From Quillaja saponaria (taxonomy: Eukaryota; Streptophyta; Magnoliopsida; Fabales; Quillajaceae), in assembly GCA_029379385.1 (NCBI GenBank), contig CM055613.1, positions 20,354,001-20,418,000 on the forward strand: a stretch of DNA of 64,000 bases, given 5' to 3'. This document shows, piece by piece, positions 12,470 through 24,249 of this stretch. Under the pieces are notes generated by a model, which worked only from the letters and a program-made list of their open reading frames with translations, was not told the origin of the DNA and did not search any database. The translations under genes were made by a program, and so were the position numbers. Positions within the stretch are counted from its first letter, which is position 1; each line of letters starts with the position of its first letter.

Positions 12470-12970
12470 AAGGGCGATCTTACTTACTATTAAATTGAAA
12501 GGCAATCTTATTCTTGTCCGCACTCAGTAGCATAGCCTTTTTCATATGGGGTTCAAAATCCACCTCATGCTTGACATCCTGATGAGCTAAAGCTGCAACA
12601 GAAATTAAGTACTTGTAAGAACAATAAAATACATACAAAATCAATAAATAAGAAAGATCGTTCTTAAACTTGAAATTGTAACTTACATGTCTATTTTGAT
12701 CTTGAACTCAATGGGATATGTGAAGAGCCACATCATATAGGTTCCAAACATGCTCATGGATGAATCAAGTAAAGGAACAAGGGGAGATTGAGTTATAGTT
12801 GTAGATGGACATGAAGCTGTTACCGTAAACAGAGATGAAACCGCTACTGTAGACATAGATGAAGCTGTTACCGTAAACAGAGATGAAACTGCTACTGTAG
12901 ACATAGATGAAGCTCCACGACGTCCACTAGGCATGACTGCACAATAACAAGCTAATCGAAACAACTCACT
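12470..12970 (-). pseudogene. Unidentified gene fragment with a 16-residue repeat
   Basis: A minus-strand frame at 12683-12964 encodes a Ser/Thr/Val-rich peptide whose central part is two near-identical 16-residue units (48-bp DNA repeat, 12813-12908). An acceptor-like 'ttgttattgtgcag' precedes a possible exon start near 12938, and 'gtaagtt' follows near 12684. A second possible exon (about 12588 down to 12495), bounded by 'tctgttgcag' and 'gtaaga', reads 'DVKHEVDFEPHMKKAM'. The phases of the two exons do not join cleanly. I do not recognise a family; it may be a decayed gene or a transposon-borne ORF. Confidence 0.3.
12813..12908. repeat. Two tandem 48-bp units
   Basis: Units start with 'gaagctgtta' at 12813 and 12861, differ by one base (gaaaccgct/gaaactgct), and end 'gacatagat'. 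The period is a multiple of three and keeps the minus-strand frame open. Confidence 0.88.
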
Positions 12971-15139
12971 CTTAAAGAATACATCTTACATTATGTTTTC
13001 CTTTCCTAATTTTCCTAGAAACTAAACATAGCACAAATTTTGCATTTTGCTATCAGAAGGATCAATCAGAATGAAGAACTTTATTGTGCCTACATGGTGT
13101 ACAACCTAACAGTTTAAGAAAGGAAGATTTTATTTTTATACATCTTTTTTTCACATAAATCCCAAACTAAAAAATCTAACCTATTTGATTTGTATTAACC
13201 CACAATAGAATGCAATTCATAGTAAATAACATTGAAACGGTGGGAATACTGGCCCTCTAATTTTTTACTTGAAAATAGTTATTTAAGAGTATGCTTGTTT
13301 GCTTTACAAGTGCTTACAGCGAAACATAATCTCTACTGAGTATAAACAAGAAGTTGTTTTTCCTTCTTTGTTTTTCTTTTTTCATTTTTCTTTATGTGGT
13401 GTTCCCATCTATGGGTTATATATATATATATATATATATTATTACTATAATTTTCATTTTTCTTTTTTCATCTGAAGTTGTTAATTGCAGTTTATTAATT
13501 AATGGGTATATATGTTGTTGTTTATCAAGAATGTTCTTTCTAGTAGTTTGAGCAGCTCATATTGCTTATGGTTAATGTACTTATTCAAGTTAACTTATTT
13601 GATAAGTAGAAAACCCCAAAACTCAAACTCTGCTTGAATTCACTATAACTTAGGAAATCTACGTCTAAACTAAAGCATAACAATCCTGCATCACTCCATC
13701 AATCCTTGCTTAGCAAATCTACCTGTTATTTGCATTTCAGTTGATATGATTGAACTATATGCTTTTCCTGCAATGCTCATACTAAACACCCCCAAAAGTT
13801 AGGATTGTCTTCCACATCACAAGCAACGAAACAAACTCTGTCAAAGACTCTAAAGGCCATATTGCTTAGGTATGATATGAGATCTAACCATCCTTTCCAA
13901 AATAACTTAAAAGCACAATTATCATTATCATCTGACGGCTTCATTTCTTTAATAAGAATCCAAATTTCTTAAATGATTTGCTTTTCAGTGGGAGCTTTGA
14001 AAGCCACAAGATATTGCCTGAATAAGTTATGACACCACCGAAATAATGACAAGTACAACAATCAACTAGTTCAAAAATGGTCAATTTTAACATAGCAGCA
14101 ATTTATATAGCCCCATATATGATGTTGATAATTGAAAATCAGCATGCCCAAGAAGAAAAACATTCTTGTCGTCCTTTAGAAAAAATTAATTCTACCATTT
14201 GTATTACTAGTCACATGCTTAGATACATGCCAAACAATTTTTTGACAAGTATAAAGTGGTAATTTTAAGTTTTGAGTCCCATTTCAAAATAAAAAATGTG
14301 TTAGTGTGTTAGTGAGGAGTGAAATTGGTAGTTATTAAAAAGTAAAAAATTTTAATTTTATAATTAATTTAAATTATTAAAAAACATTTAATTTATTTGA
14401 GTGGGTAGGATAATGAGTTATATTTTTTTTAATTAATATAAATGAATTAATCTATGCTTATTCCAAATTAGGATATCATAGGAGTCTTCTAGCTTTTAGA
14501 ATAGTGTAGATATTTTGTTTTGAGCCCACTAAGGTAAATTTAGCATGTTTTAGCCACCTTAGGAATTCATTAGAATTGGTTTTGCTTTTGGGCTTGAATG
14601 TATTTTTTGTAGTTGAATTTCAATTTCAGGCATTGTGAGGGGGAGGGGGGAGGGGGAGGGGAGGAACTCATTGCTTCTATTTCTTGGTTATTCGATTTGG
14701 TTTCTAAACACTTGCTAAATCTCATTATTTAGTTGAATTGGCTTTTTGTAATTTTTTTAGCTTCGTTGGACACTCTTGTACCTTCGGTTAAGTAACTTTT
14801 GGTTCCTGGCATTCTTATAAGATTCAATTGTGCAATGAGTGAGTAGTGCCTAGTGTAGTGCTCACCACAAGCATTACTATTTTTCATTTTGGAAACTACT
14901 TCGTGTATGTTTTACTTAAACTTGACTAATGATCTTTCAAGCTTTTCAAACTAATTTATCAGGAAACAATTTCAAGCTCATTTGATCTATCAAACTTTTT
15001 GAAGAACACTTTTGAATCACTTATGTTTACTTAGTATATCGTTATTACTTTACATTCTTGAACATAGTTATTAGGGACAAGTACTTTAATATTTTATCAT
15101 CTTTTATTTGATAAGCGTTGTTGGTGAATAGATTTAAAA
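12971..15139. other. Intergenic, no gene recognised
   Basis: AT-rich sequence with a (TA)n run near 13420-13438. It has short frames without domains and a G-rich tract at 14639-14664. I see no transposon termini here. Confidence 0.5.
14639..14664 (+). other. G-quadruplex-type purine tract
   Basis: Runs of 5, 6, 5 and 4 G are separated by single A residues, then AGG. This fits the canonical four-run G-quadruplex pattern with one-base loops. Confidence 0.75.
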
Positions 15140-17715
15140 TCGCTATAACCCCTTGGAATGAAAATTGTTTATGTTATTTTGACCATTGAATCGAATTGTA
15201 TGTGTTACACCCCACACAAAGGCATAACAGGCCGAAGAAATGAATAGCACAACCTATGTAACCCTAACTTCAAATCAAAAAAATACATAAGACCATAGAC
15301 CAAACTAAAAGTTAAAATGAAAGTTTTATAAAAACATAACTATATGCAAATACTTATTTACTGAAATTTGAAGTGACTTAACTAAAAATTTTGGCAGAAG
15401 TTTCTTATAAAGTGGACCATGCCCAACAATACAAATATATTATACATTCGTTATACACAAGTAGACAACAAACTAAACCATTACACAAATCAAAATTTGA
15501 GACTCAAGTCCTAATGCGATTACACAGCTTCATCCCTTGTCTTCAAGTAAGTGATTTAGAGTGAGTACCTTACTGTAGCCAAGGATGAAAAATTTGTGTC
15601 GATTCGTCTGTTTTGGGTGAATCGATTCGGTTTTTACTCATACAAAAATGAAATTCACCCAAAGAAACGAACTCATATAGTTTCAGTGGAAACAGAGTTG
15701 TTTCCACAGTTTCTGCCTGAAACGGATCGAAACGGAGCATGGGTAGGTATTTTCTAGATCTGAGTATGAAAAAAGAGAGAAAAAGTAGAATAAAAGAATA
15801 AAAAGCAGTGTAAGTAGAACAAAATTTGAAAAATCAGCCAATAATTTTAATTAATGACAAAGAAAAAAAAGTGAAAGAAGCTTATCAGAGTAACATGATG
15901 AGGAGGAAACTTCAGCTCTGATGTTGAATATGATGGGTAGAACTATCTTCATGCAAGGTTTGTTTTTCTCTGGGCTCAGATTCTTCTTCTCTGGACTTGA
16001 AATTTGATGGGTAACTCATTTTTGCAGATATAGAAGACAGATTAATGAAATTGTATCCATGGATTGAGGCGCAGAAGACACTTTTTTAAAATTTAATTCT
16101 TATCATTTTCCTATCAATCAATTTATTTAGGTTTTCTCTAAATATAATTTTGTAAGGTGTTTATATACATTCTTTAATCTAGAATGTCATTAGATTTGAA
16201 TTAGGTTTTTTCTTTTTTGAATTTATATGTCTATGGTAATTTTATTTTACTTGGTATGTAGTTATGAGCATTTTATATACTAAATTAATCATGTCAAATA
16301 TTTAAATTATTATAACATGTGTTTAATTATATATTTTCATACGTTTCTAAAAAAATTATCGTTTCCATTCCATTTCCCGAAACGTTTCTATTTCTAAATT
16401 TATCAAAACGATACATCGAAACGAATTTTAATTCCTTGGCTATAACACTATCGACAAGTCAAATATCAGACGGTGAAGTTTGTTGAGATTCTGATACTAA
16501 AAAAAATGAACAAAAAGTGAGTCATAAAGATTCAGTAAGTTAAAAATGAACCCAATACTAGCATTAACCAACATATAAATATAATACATAGGTCGAATCA
16601 TCTTATACTAGCACAAATTGCAAAAGAAATTCGAAGTTCACATGTACATAGATATTTTCAATAATAAAAACAAACCAATATAACTTTCAATAGACAATAT
16701 GCAAACAAATCAAGCAAAACATCCAAAAGGGCCAATTAAAGTAACTCAGCACCCGCACACCATGTACACATCCTCCTCGGGGCTTTTTTTTTTTGCTCCT
16801 GCACACCAAGAATATATATAAGCTCCTAACATATCCTCCCAAGGGCTGAGTTACTCAAATATTTTTATTTGAATATCAAATAAACAATCATCCTACGTGT
16901 ACCCAGATTCTATTTCATATATAAAAATAGTTTTCATTAGCCCACATCAAACACAAACAAAGTTTCACATCAAAACACAATACAACTAATACTAGAATGT
17001 CCACAACATAGCACTTTTACCAATCATTTCAATCAAAGTGTTAAATACTCACATTTTTTAGAACTATATTTACATATACACATATATACACCTAAACAAA
17101 TATTCACAACACACAAGCACCAAAGGATAACATTTTCCACTCATAAGGTTTGTGCATTTAGCTTGTCGTTCCTTCTTGAATTCGAAGGCGCCAATAGATC
17201 AACAACACTTTTTAGAGCTAAAAATCATAATTTCAAGTATTATTTAGTTTATAAATTTCCTGGTTATAATTCTCTAATTACCAACACCAATATATATATA
17301 GTTTCATGCATTCCTTTGAAACTAATCTCTCTTAGGCATTTTAACAAACACCTTAAGGGTATAATTAATTTCATTTCACATATATATTTATATTTATATA
17401 TATACATATCCCAAAAGAATCGACACAATTCCATCAATTCCCATATTGTTTATATTCAAAACATCAACCTTGAAATTAGTTTAGCTAATCAAAGTAATCA
17501 AAAGCTTGTACTGTATATTTCTAACTACAATCCTAACTATTCCAAGCTTTCCTTTTTCCTTAAACACTTAACCACCAGTCTTTTCATCACTTTCAAATTC
17601 TAATTCCTCCTCCTAAATTCCCTAAATTCAACCCTTAAACAATTGCTAAATAAAAATACTTTAACTCCAAAAAAATAATAATTAATTTACTTGAACAAAA
17701 GGCTTTGAATTTACC
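15140..17715 (-). repeat. Left (3') LTR of the gypsy element, interrupted
   Basis: Both ends match the right LTR, but the middle (about 15500-17345) has no counterpart there, so the right LTR has lost about 1 kb. Within this stretch sits a separate 867-bp inverted-repeat element (15576-16442). After 17715 the match to the right LTR stops, so the LTR's other end is lost or replaced. Confidence 0.7.
15576..16442. mobile_element. Non-autonomous terminal-inverted-repeat element inserted in the LTR
   Basis: The left end 'tagccaaggatgaaaa' and the reverse complement of the right end 'tagccaaggaattaaaa' share a perfect 10-base start, then an imperfect ~35-base inverted repeat rich in CGATTCG/GAAACG-type motifs. 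There is no transposase frame. Flanking 8-mers (ccttactg, taacacta) do not form a clear target duplication, so I cannot assign it to hAT, Mutator or another superfamily. It looks like a long MITE. Confidence 0.65.
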
Positions 17716-18290
17716 AGAAGTATTATAACATTATATTTTTTTTTATGTACACATTAGGGTGTTGTACATAAAATTATTGTAATTAATAGTTGAGTGTACA
17801 TATATATGCATAGGTATGGAAGGTAAGGACTAAATTTATCACATTGTTGAATGAGTAAGAATTTGATTTTTCTTTTCTTGTATAAATTTCAGTAAGTGAA
17901 TTATATGTGTAAACTAAAGCAATTGGAAAAGTAATAATTAATGGGTAAAAATATATATTATACACATATAGATACTTAGATTCACATTTCACCATAAATT
18001 GGGTATACTTTGACCTTAAAGTACTTTTGTTTTTTTTATTATTATTATTATTTTCCTTCCCTTTATTTCTTAGCCACCGCCCTTCTTTCTCTGAAAAAAT
18101 CTCTTGGTCAAGCCTCTATTTCCCCTTCCCTATTTTTAGTTATTTGGCTGGACTATGAGGGTACCTTTTTACTGCAGCATACTCCATCTCCTTTAAAACT
18201 GTACTGATCTTCTTCTTGGGGCGTGACTGGTCTTCTTCTTTTACATGATAGTAGTGACCAATAGACTGAAGCTGGTTGGGATGGTAGCTG
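17716..18290. other. AT-rich stretch between gypsy LTR and pol remnant, unassigned
   Basis: It is not alignable by eye with the right LTR or with the expected RNase H/integrase. It contains a T-rich (TTA)n tract near 18030-18050. Its short open frames look spurious. Confidence 0.4.
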
Positions 18291-18299
18291 AAACAGCCA

Positions 18300-19020
18300 G
18301 TCGTGCCCTATTTCTACTTTTTGTAATATCTTACTAAACCCAAAAAACTTAGAATTTCAAACACGTTTGTTAGACGAGGCCAATTGAATTGCTTTAACTT
18401 TCTTGGGATCCACTCGAATTCCTTATTTAGAAATCACGTGTTCGAGGAATGTCACTTAATTTAGCCAGAATTCACACTTAGAGAATTTAGCATAAGGTTA
18501 TTTTTCTTCAGTATTTACAAAACAATACGAAGATGCTTCTCTTGTTTCTCCTCACTACAAAAGTGCACCAAAATGTCATCAATGAAAACAATGACAAACT
18601 GATCTAAGAAAAGCTTGTAACACCAAGTTCATAAAGTCCATGAACACAACATGAGCATTAGTGAGTCCAACAGACATAACTAAGAACTTATAATGTCCAT
18701 ACCGAGTGCAGAAAATAACTTTCGGAATGTCCTCTTTCTTAATCCCGAGTTGGTGATACCCCGAACGTAAATCAATATTGAAAAGTTCTGAGCTCCTTAC
18801 AATTGATCAAATAAATCATCAATCCTTGGGCAGGGGATATTTGTCCTTCACTATGACTTTATTCAGCTACCGATAGTCAATACATAGTAGGAACGAGCCA
18901 TCTTTCTTTTTAATAAAAAGAATAGGAGCATCCTAAGAAAATGAACTTAGACGAATAAATCCCTTATTCAGCAAGTCTTACAATTGCCTCTTTAGCTTAC
19001 TCAATTCACTAGGAGCCATC
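18300..19020 (-). pseudogene. Gypsy reverse transcriptase remnant
   Basis: The minus strand gives 'LNKVIVKDKYPLPRIDDLF' around 18830-18890, the palm region of Ty3/gypsy reverse transcriptase. This is followed by 'FIDDIL' (the F/YxDD active site) near 18570-18590 and a degraded 'KFFGFSKILQKV' equivalent of the thumb motif near 18330. Stops and frameshifts are frequent, and the enzyme cannot be made. Confidence 0.85.
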
Positions 19021-19246
19021 TTGTTTGCGGGTATAGAGATTGGTTGAGTACCAGGCAACAACTCAATACCAAGCTATATATTCTACTTAGTAGGGAGACC
19101 AGGAAGCTCTTCCAGAAACATATCAGAGAATTCGTTCACCATAAGAATCTACTCCAAAGAATGACACTCCAGCTTAATATCCCTGACATAAGCTAGGTAA
19201 GCCTAATATTTCTTCCCGATAAGCCGTCTAGCTTAAATAACCAAAA

Positions 19247-19766
19247 TCAAATTACAAGGAACTTCACTACAATCCCCTTGAAAAACAGAGGTCGGCTTCT
19301 CAAGAATACTAAACTTGACACTTTTATCATGAAATCCACCACAGTATGATGGTTAGACAACCAATCTATGCCTAGAATCACATTATATTTCAACATGTCT
19401 AATATGATCAAGTCTGCAGAGCATGAACTATTATCCACTACTACTTCACAAGAAGGAATGTACCTATTTGACAAAATTATTTCCCTTAATGAAGTTGAAA
19501 CTACTAAAGGAACCTCAAGAGACTCAGATGCCCTCTTCACATAATGGGCAAAATATAGAGGATACAAAGGAATGAATGGCTCTAGGATCAAATAGTACTT
19601 TAGCAGTAACTGAATTGACAAGCAATCTACATGACACCACTGCATTCAAAGCTTGAGCATCGTGTGTTGTCAAAGCATATACACTAGGTTGACCCCTGCT
19701 AGCAGATGAAGAACCTCTAACAAAAATGACACGACCTCCCAAAGATCTAGCAAGAGTGGTAGGCAA
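19247..19766 (-). pseudogene. Gypsy retropepsin (protease) remnant
   Basis: Two overlapping minus-strand frames (19524-19766 and 19247-19645) together read the protease. The active-site motif is 'LFDPRAIHSFV', where the family has DSGA or DPGA, so an Arg replaces the conserved Gly. Further on, 'ADLIILDMLKYNVILGIDWL' is the typical second half. A frameshift near 19560 separates the two parts. Confidence 0.88.
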
Positions 19767-19829
19767 CAGAGGTCTACCCTACAATTAATGAGATATCCGG
19801 GCTGAAGAAGACTGTCCACTCATCAACGG

Positions 19830-19925
19830 ACACTCCCTGATGTGATAATCTATAGCACCACACTTAAAACATGCACCAAACTCCCTCCTACATTGCCCTG
19901 TGTGTCTGATACCACAATTAGGGCA
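19830..19925 (-). pseudogene. Gypsy gag nucleocapsid zinc knuckles
   Basis: The minus strand reads 'CPNCGIRHTGQC' followed by 'CFKCGAIDYHIREC'. The second knuckle normally is CX2CX4HX4C; here a Tyr stands at the His position with a His one residue later, which would spoil zinc binding. It lies between capsid and protease, as expected. Confidence 0.8.
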
Positions 19926-20238
19926 TATAAGAACTTCAGATGCTCGGGGACCACTAGACGATGCCTCCTATGACTTGCCTCTAAAGCTTTGTTTAGTCCT
20001 TTAAGCCTTTGAGAACCAACCAGATCTAGAATTGGAAAGACCTTCCTATCTTGCTTTCTTTTGACTTTCCCGCTCTACGTCCTGAGTTAGATTCACCTCT
20101 TGTCTAGCCTTCTTTTGACTTTCTCACTTCAATTGTCTTTCTAAATAATGGTTCTCTAGTCAATAGGCAACATCCACAGCCTTGTAAGTGGTAGTATCAG
20201 TCACAAATACTGGCCTGAAAAAAGAATCTCTCAAACCA

Positions 20239-20800
20239 TTAACAAACCTCTTCACTCTCATTTACTCGGTTGCCACCATACCCTATTGCTAACATGCCTT
20301 TAGTCTGAACTAACAGCTCAAATCGAGCATATTTATCTCTCACTTTCTCAGGTAGAAAACGGTCAGTGAAAGCTTTACTAAATTCAGGCCAAGCAAGTGG
20401 GGTAGTCTTAGTTTTCTGCTGCACCTATACCTTATATCATTCGCATGCCATATTGTGCAACTGATAACTAACTAATTGCACAGCCCGAATAGGATCACAT
20501 CCTAAAGCCACACATAATTGGTCAGACTCCTCAAAGAAAGTATTTGAATGTTATGTAGAGTCCATACCAGAGAACCTAGGTGGTTGGATCTTCTAAAAGT
20601 CAAGCAATGATACAAATAGTCCATACCAGAGGATTTGCTTCTTGTTGAGGCTGAATATGAGGAACTACATGAGGTTGTGGTTGACCTTACTAAACTTGAT
20701 GTTGTTGAGCCAAGATCCAAACTAAATCACCTGCAGTTCTCTGTATTCTGTCTAGTCCCTACATCAACTGCTCTAAATTAGGTTCAGGGGCCGCTGCTTC
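20239..20800 (-). pseudogene. Gypsy gag capsid remnant
   Basis: The minus strand gives a retrotransposon gag domain: 'CVALGCDPIRAVQLVSYQL', then '[19 protein letters not shown]' and '[10 protein letters not shown]' (the W..F...F...F/Y pattern of plant gypsy capsids). Internal stops occur near 20425. An Arg/Gly-rich stretch near 20820-20860 may be the N-terminal part. Confidence 0.82.
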
Positions 20801-21139
20801 AACTTGCTTAGCAAGTCTACCTCTACCTTTACCACGTCTTCGACGACCTCTACCTTTGGCTACCAGCAACTAAGGACTGATAGATCCCTGGTCAGAGCCA
20901 GCATCCTGCTGCCTCCTATGACCTTCAACATGGCCACTACGTCTCATCATATCTAAAACAAGCACAAATGAATTCAATATACATTTATTATATAATTCAA
21001 AGGACAATATATTAAAGAATCATAACTTGAATTTTCAAGATGAATTAGGACATATTACTAATTCCACATGCGTCCCGGGTAACATATACAAGCAAAGTAA
21101 TAACATCCCTTATTTACAGTCATAGACCTCTAAACCCAA

Positions 21140-21151
21140 GCTCTAATACCA
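21140..21151 (-). other. Primer-binding site of the gypsy element
   Basis: The reverse complement reads 'tggtattagagc', 11 of 12 bases of the tRNA-Met primer site, three bases inside the right LTR edge at 21155. It fixes the element's orientation as minus. Confidence 0.85.
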
Positions 21152-21154
21152 ACT

Positions 21155-22888
21155 TGTTACTCCCCACACAAAGACATATGAAAGTTGTTTTATGTTATTT
21201 TGACTATTGAATCTAAATGTTTGTGTCATACCCCACACAAAAGCATGACCGACAGGAGAAATGGATAACCAAACATCTGTAACCATGACTTCAAATCAAA
21301 GAAATACATAAGACCACCCACCAAACTAAAAGTTAAAAGAACAGTTTTACTATAACATAACTATATGCAAATATTCATTTACTAAAATGTGTAGTTACTT
21401 AAATAAAAATTTTGATAAAGGTTTCCCGTAAAGTGAAACATGCCTAATAATATAAACATATTATACCATGGTTACACACAACCAAACAATAACAATAACA
21501 ATAACTACAAGGAACTCCGCTCCATTACATATCACGCACCTTAAGGGCATAATTAATTTCATTTCATGTGTATTTGTATATATATATATATATATATATA
21601 CATACCTCAAAAGAATCAACACAATACCATTAATTCTCATATTACTTATATTCCAAACATCAACCTTGAAATTAGTTTAGCTAATCAAAGTAATCAAAAG
21701 CTTGAATTGTATATTTCTAACAACAATCCTACCTATTCCAAGCTTTCCTTTTTCCTTAAACACTTTACCACCACTCGTTCCATCACTTTCAAATTCTAAT
21801 TCCTCTTCCTAAATTCCCTAAATGCAACCCTCAAACGATTGATGAATGAAAATACTCTAACTCCAAAGAAAACAATTAATTTACTTGAACAAAAGGCTTT
21901 GAATTTACCACAACTTTGGTTTTTCAACCAAAACAAAGTGGCTGCTGAAATATGGAGTATGGCTGCCATTTAAAGCAACTTGAAACTACCTCCAACCTGC
22001 CCCTAACAGGCCTTCCTCAAGAATGGCTGCCAACACAAAGCTTGGAATACACCATGGTTAGAGAAGGGATTAGGGGAAGAAGCTACTATTACCACGGCTG
22101 GGAAGGAGGTTGAACAAAATCAAGTTAACAACAAGAGGAAAAGAAGTCAGCTGCTACAACTCCAACACAGGGTTGCTGCCTCACGCTTTTTTGTGATAAT
22201 GGCAGCTTTCGACCAGCTAGACTTACAAGCCAGGCAAAACCAAATGAAAGCAAAAAAGAAGGAGGGAAAAATTAGCTACAAGATGAAGAATTTAACTCGG
22301 TTGCAAGAGGAGTTCTCAAGGCAAAACAAGGAAAACGAAAATAAGGGCAAAAAATGGAAGACTCAGGAAGCAGAGACAAGGAAAGAAAAAAGAGGCAATG
22401 CAGGGATATAAAGGAAAGGAAAAATGAAAGAATAAGGGGAGAAAAGACAAAAATAAAAAAAATGATGTCAAAGTCAAGGGTTTTAAAAGATAAAAATAGA
22501 TGTTTTTATATATATGTATATACATATTTATATTTATTTGTTTGTATACTTGTATATACGTATAACTAAAATTACACAATAAATTTCTAAGTAAACATTA
22601 CGATATTAGGTCGTAAAAGTTTGTATCGGTAAATTTATAAATTAGACTCCATTACAACCTTATACTTGGATTTGTACCTGTTTAAATATGTACATTCGAT
22701 CATGGATGAGCATTTGTGGATTACGATGTTATTCTACTAGGTTTACAACCTTTTGTTGTCTAAATTTTAGACATACTATTGCAATTTTGTTTTATTGTTA
22801 GTACCTTTGTAGGCATGTTTGGGTTATGGTATGCCTATGTTCACAGTGATCCATTCGTTGGTCATGTCCCTAGTTTAGGGTTGTGACA
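21155..22888 (-). repeat. Right (5') LTR of the gypsy element
   Basis: On the minus strand it starts 'tgtcacaaccctaaac' (22888) and ends just before the primer site at 21155, about 1.73 kb. It contains a (TA)n run at 21577-21600 and a purine-rich stretch at 22250-22470 that creates spurious open frames on both strands. About 1 kb present in the left LTR is deleted here. Confidence 0.75.
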
Positions 22889-23650
22889 AGTAACATCTTA
22901 TAAATTATATTTTTAGTTTATAATTACATAATCATTTTATGTCATCTTAAATTTAATTCCATTATAATGTTTTAGAGTTGAGTTAAATATTAAAAATTTA
23001 TTGAGAAAATATTATATTAATGGCTTCTGAAAAAATATGTAATAACTTGCAAAACAAACTCTTTAAATAAACTTGTTGTAATGTGAAGAGAATCTAAATC
23101 TAATATTTATTATTATATTTTTTTAGTTTTTATTTTGTAAAATGCTAGAAGATGGAAAATTTATGAAAAAATTTCAAATTAATATATAAAAATAAATAGT
23201 ATTTTGAAACATGTTGAATGCCACCAATTGACTTATATATATATATTTATGTGAAGCATAGATTTCGAATAGGTTAATTTTAAGAAAACAAAAGAACCCT
23301 ATTCTAACCATTAACTTTTGATTAAATTCTCTTTTTTATCATAATTATTGCAAACTAAGATATTACTGTAATCAAATTGCCTTCTCATAATACTTCAACA
23401 CAATTTCATATAAATCCAAGAAAAAATAAGATAAAATAACAATGAACAAATAATCTACCAGCAAAAATTAAGTTTTTGTCATAGGATTAAGAAAATAAGT
23501 TACCCATATAAAGATGAATTAAAACAAGTCTTTTTTTTTCTTTTTTTTTTAAATTACAATTTATGTTCATATATATTTGTAGAACTAAATTTTCTAAGTG
23601 GACAAGTAGGAACTGGTAAAATTGTAGTACATCTCTTCCATGACTATTTA
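22889..23650. other. AT-rich intergenic, no gene seen
   Basis: AT-rich sequence with poly-T runs near 23530-23550. No open frame, RNA gene or transposon end is recognised. Confidence 0.6.
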
Positions 23651-23653
23651 CTT

Positions 23654-23868
23654 TTATGGAGAATCTCTGATTTTTGTTTTTGTTTTGAACACAGGTTTAG
23701 AAAGAATGTTTGTATCCACCAATTGGTTATGAGAGGTTTCTCCCAATTGCACAAGATTAATGCAATAATCATTACTGACCACTCCATCATCAACTATACT
23801 ATCAAAAATCTCTTTGACACATTTTGGGTTTGCCTTGTTTATGCAATTTTGGAGAAACTTATTATTCG
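23654..23868 (-). pseudogene. Cysteine-rich prolamin-like (ECA1-type) domain, copy 1, truncated
   Basis: The minus strand reads a continuous ~70-residue mature domain starting 'NNKFLQNCINKANPKCVKE' and ending at TAA (23654-23656). It is clearly homologous to copy 2 (23862-24197). It has no signal peptide or start codon. Two conserved cysteine positions are lost: the CC pair reads 'DYC' and the later 'TCH' reads 'TSH'. It is the downstream half of a tandem duplication with about 247-bp spacing. Confidence 0.65.
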
Positions 23869-24197
23869 ATTATGAGATACACCTCTTCCATGTTTTTGCA
23901 CTTTTTTTCCAAGATCTCTAATGATTTAAATTTAAACTCAGAGTTAGAAAGAATATTTGTGTTCACTAGTTCTTTATGACAAGTTTTCCCTACCTACATA
24001 AGATTTTTGCAACAATCGTTACTAATAATACTATTAGTAACGATACTATGCAATACTTCTTTGACACACTTTAGGGTTGTCTTCTTTTTGCAATCATCGA
24101 GAAACTTGTCATTTGATGGTCTTGTAGAAGCAAGAAAAACAATAATGGTGAAAATCAAAGCTATCGTAACTAAATAATTGTTAAACCAACTTGCTAT
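23862..24197 (-). pseudogene. Secreted cysteine-rich prolamin-like (ECA1-type) protein, copy 2, disabled
   Basis: A 111-residue minus-strand reading. Residues 1-27 form a signal-peptide-like start (basic-poor head, hydrophobic 'LVTIALIFTIIVFLA'). A compact cysteine-rich domain follows: 'DDCKKKTTLKC', then 'ISNDCCKNLM' and 'VGKTCHKEL'. The C...C...CC...CH layout is that of the plant prolamin-like/DUF1278 and ECA1 families, small secreted proteins often active in reproductive tissue (family knowledge). Two defects are visible. The expected start codon is ATA (24195-24197), and a TAG replaces the glutamine codon found at the same place in copy 1. I therefore call it a pseudogene; an unseen upstream exon is possible but unlikely. 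Confidence 0.68.
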
Positions 24198-24249
24198 ATT
24201 GCTCGGTTTTCTAGATTTTACTGTATTTTTTGTCTCAACAAGTCATGTG

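Larger units (their letters stand above)
15140..22888 (-). mobile_element. Degenerate Ty3/gypsy LTR retrotransposon, minus strand
   Basis: Long LTR sequence lies on both sides: the blocks beginning 'ccccacacaaa' at about 15209 and 21228 continue collinearly, and 17345-17715 matches 21540-21905. Between them the minus strand reads gag, CCHC zinc finger, protease and the first half of reverse transcriptase, in that order from right to left. A tRNA-Met-type primer site lies inside the right LTR edge. RNase H, integrase and any chromodomain are missing, so pol is cut off shortly after the reverse transcriptase active site. Order and motifs resemble the chromovirus Tekay/Del branch (inference). 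Confidence 0.85.

Noticed and set aside
22193..22579. Lys/Glu-rich plus-strand and hydrophobic minus-strand frames
   Set aside because: They overlap one purine-rich stretch of the gypsy LTR; frames on both strands arise from composition.
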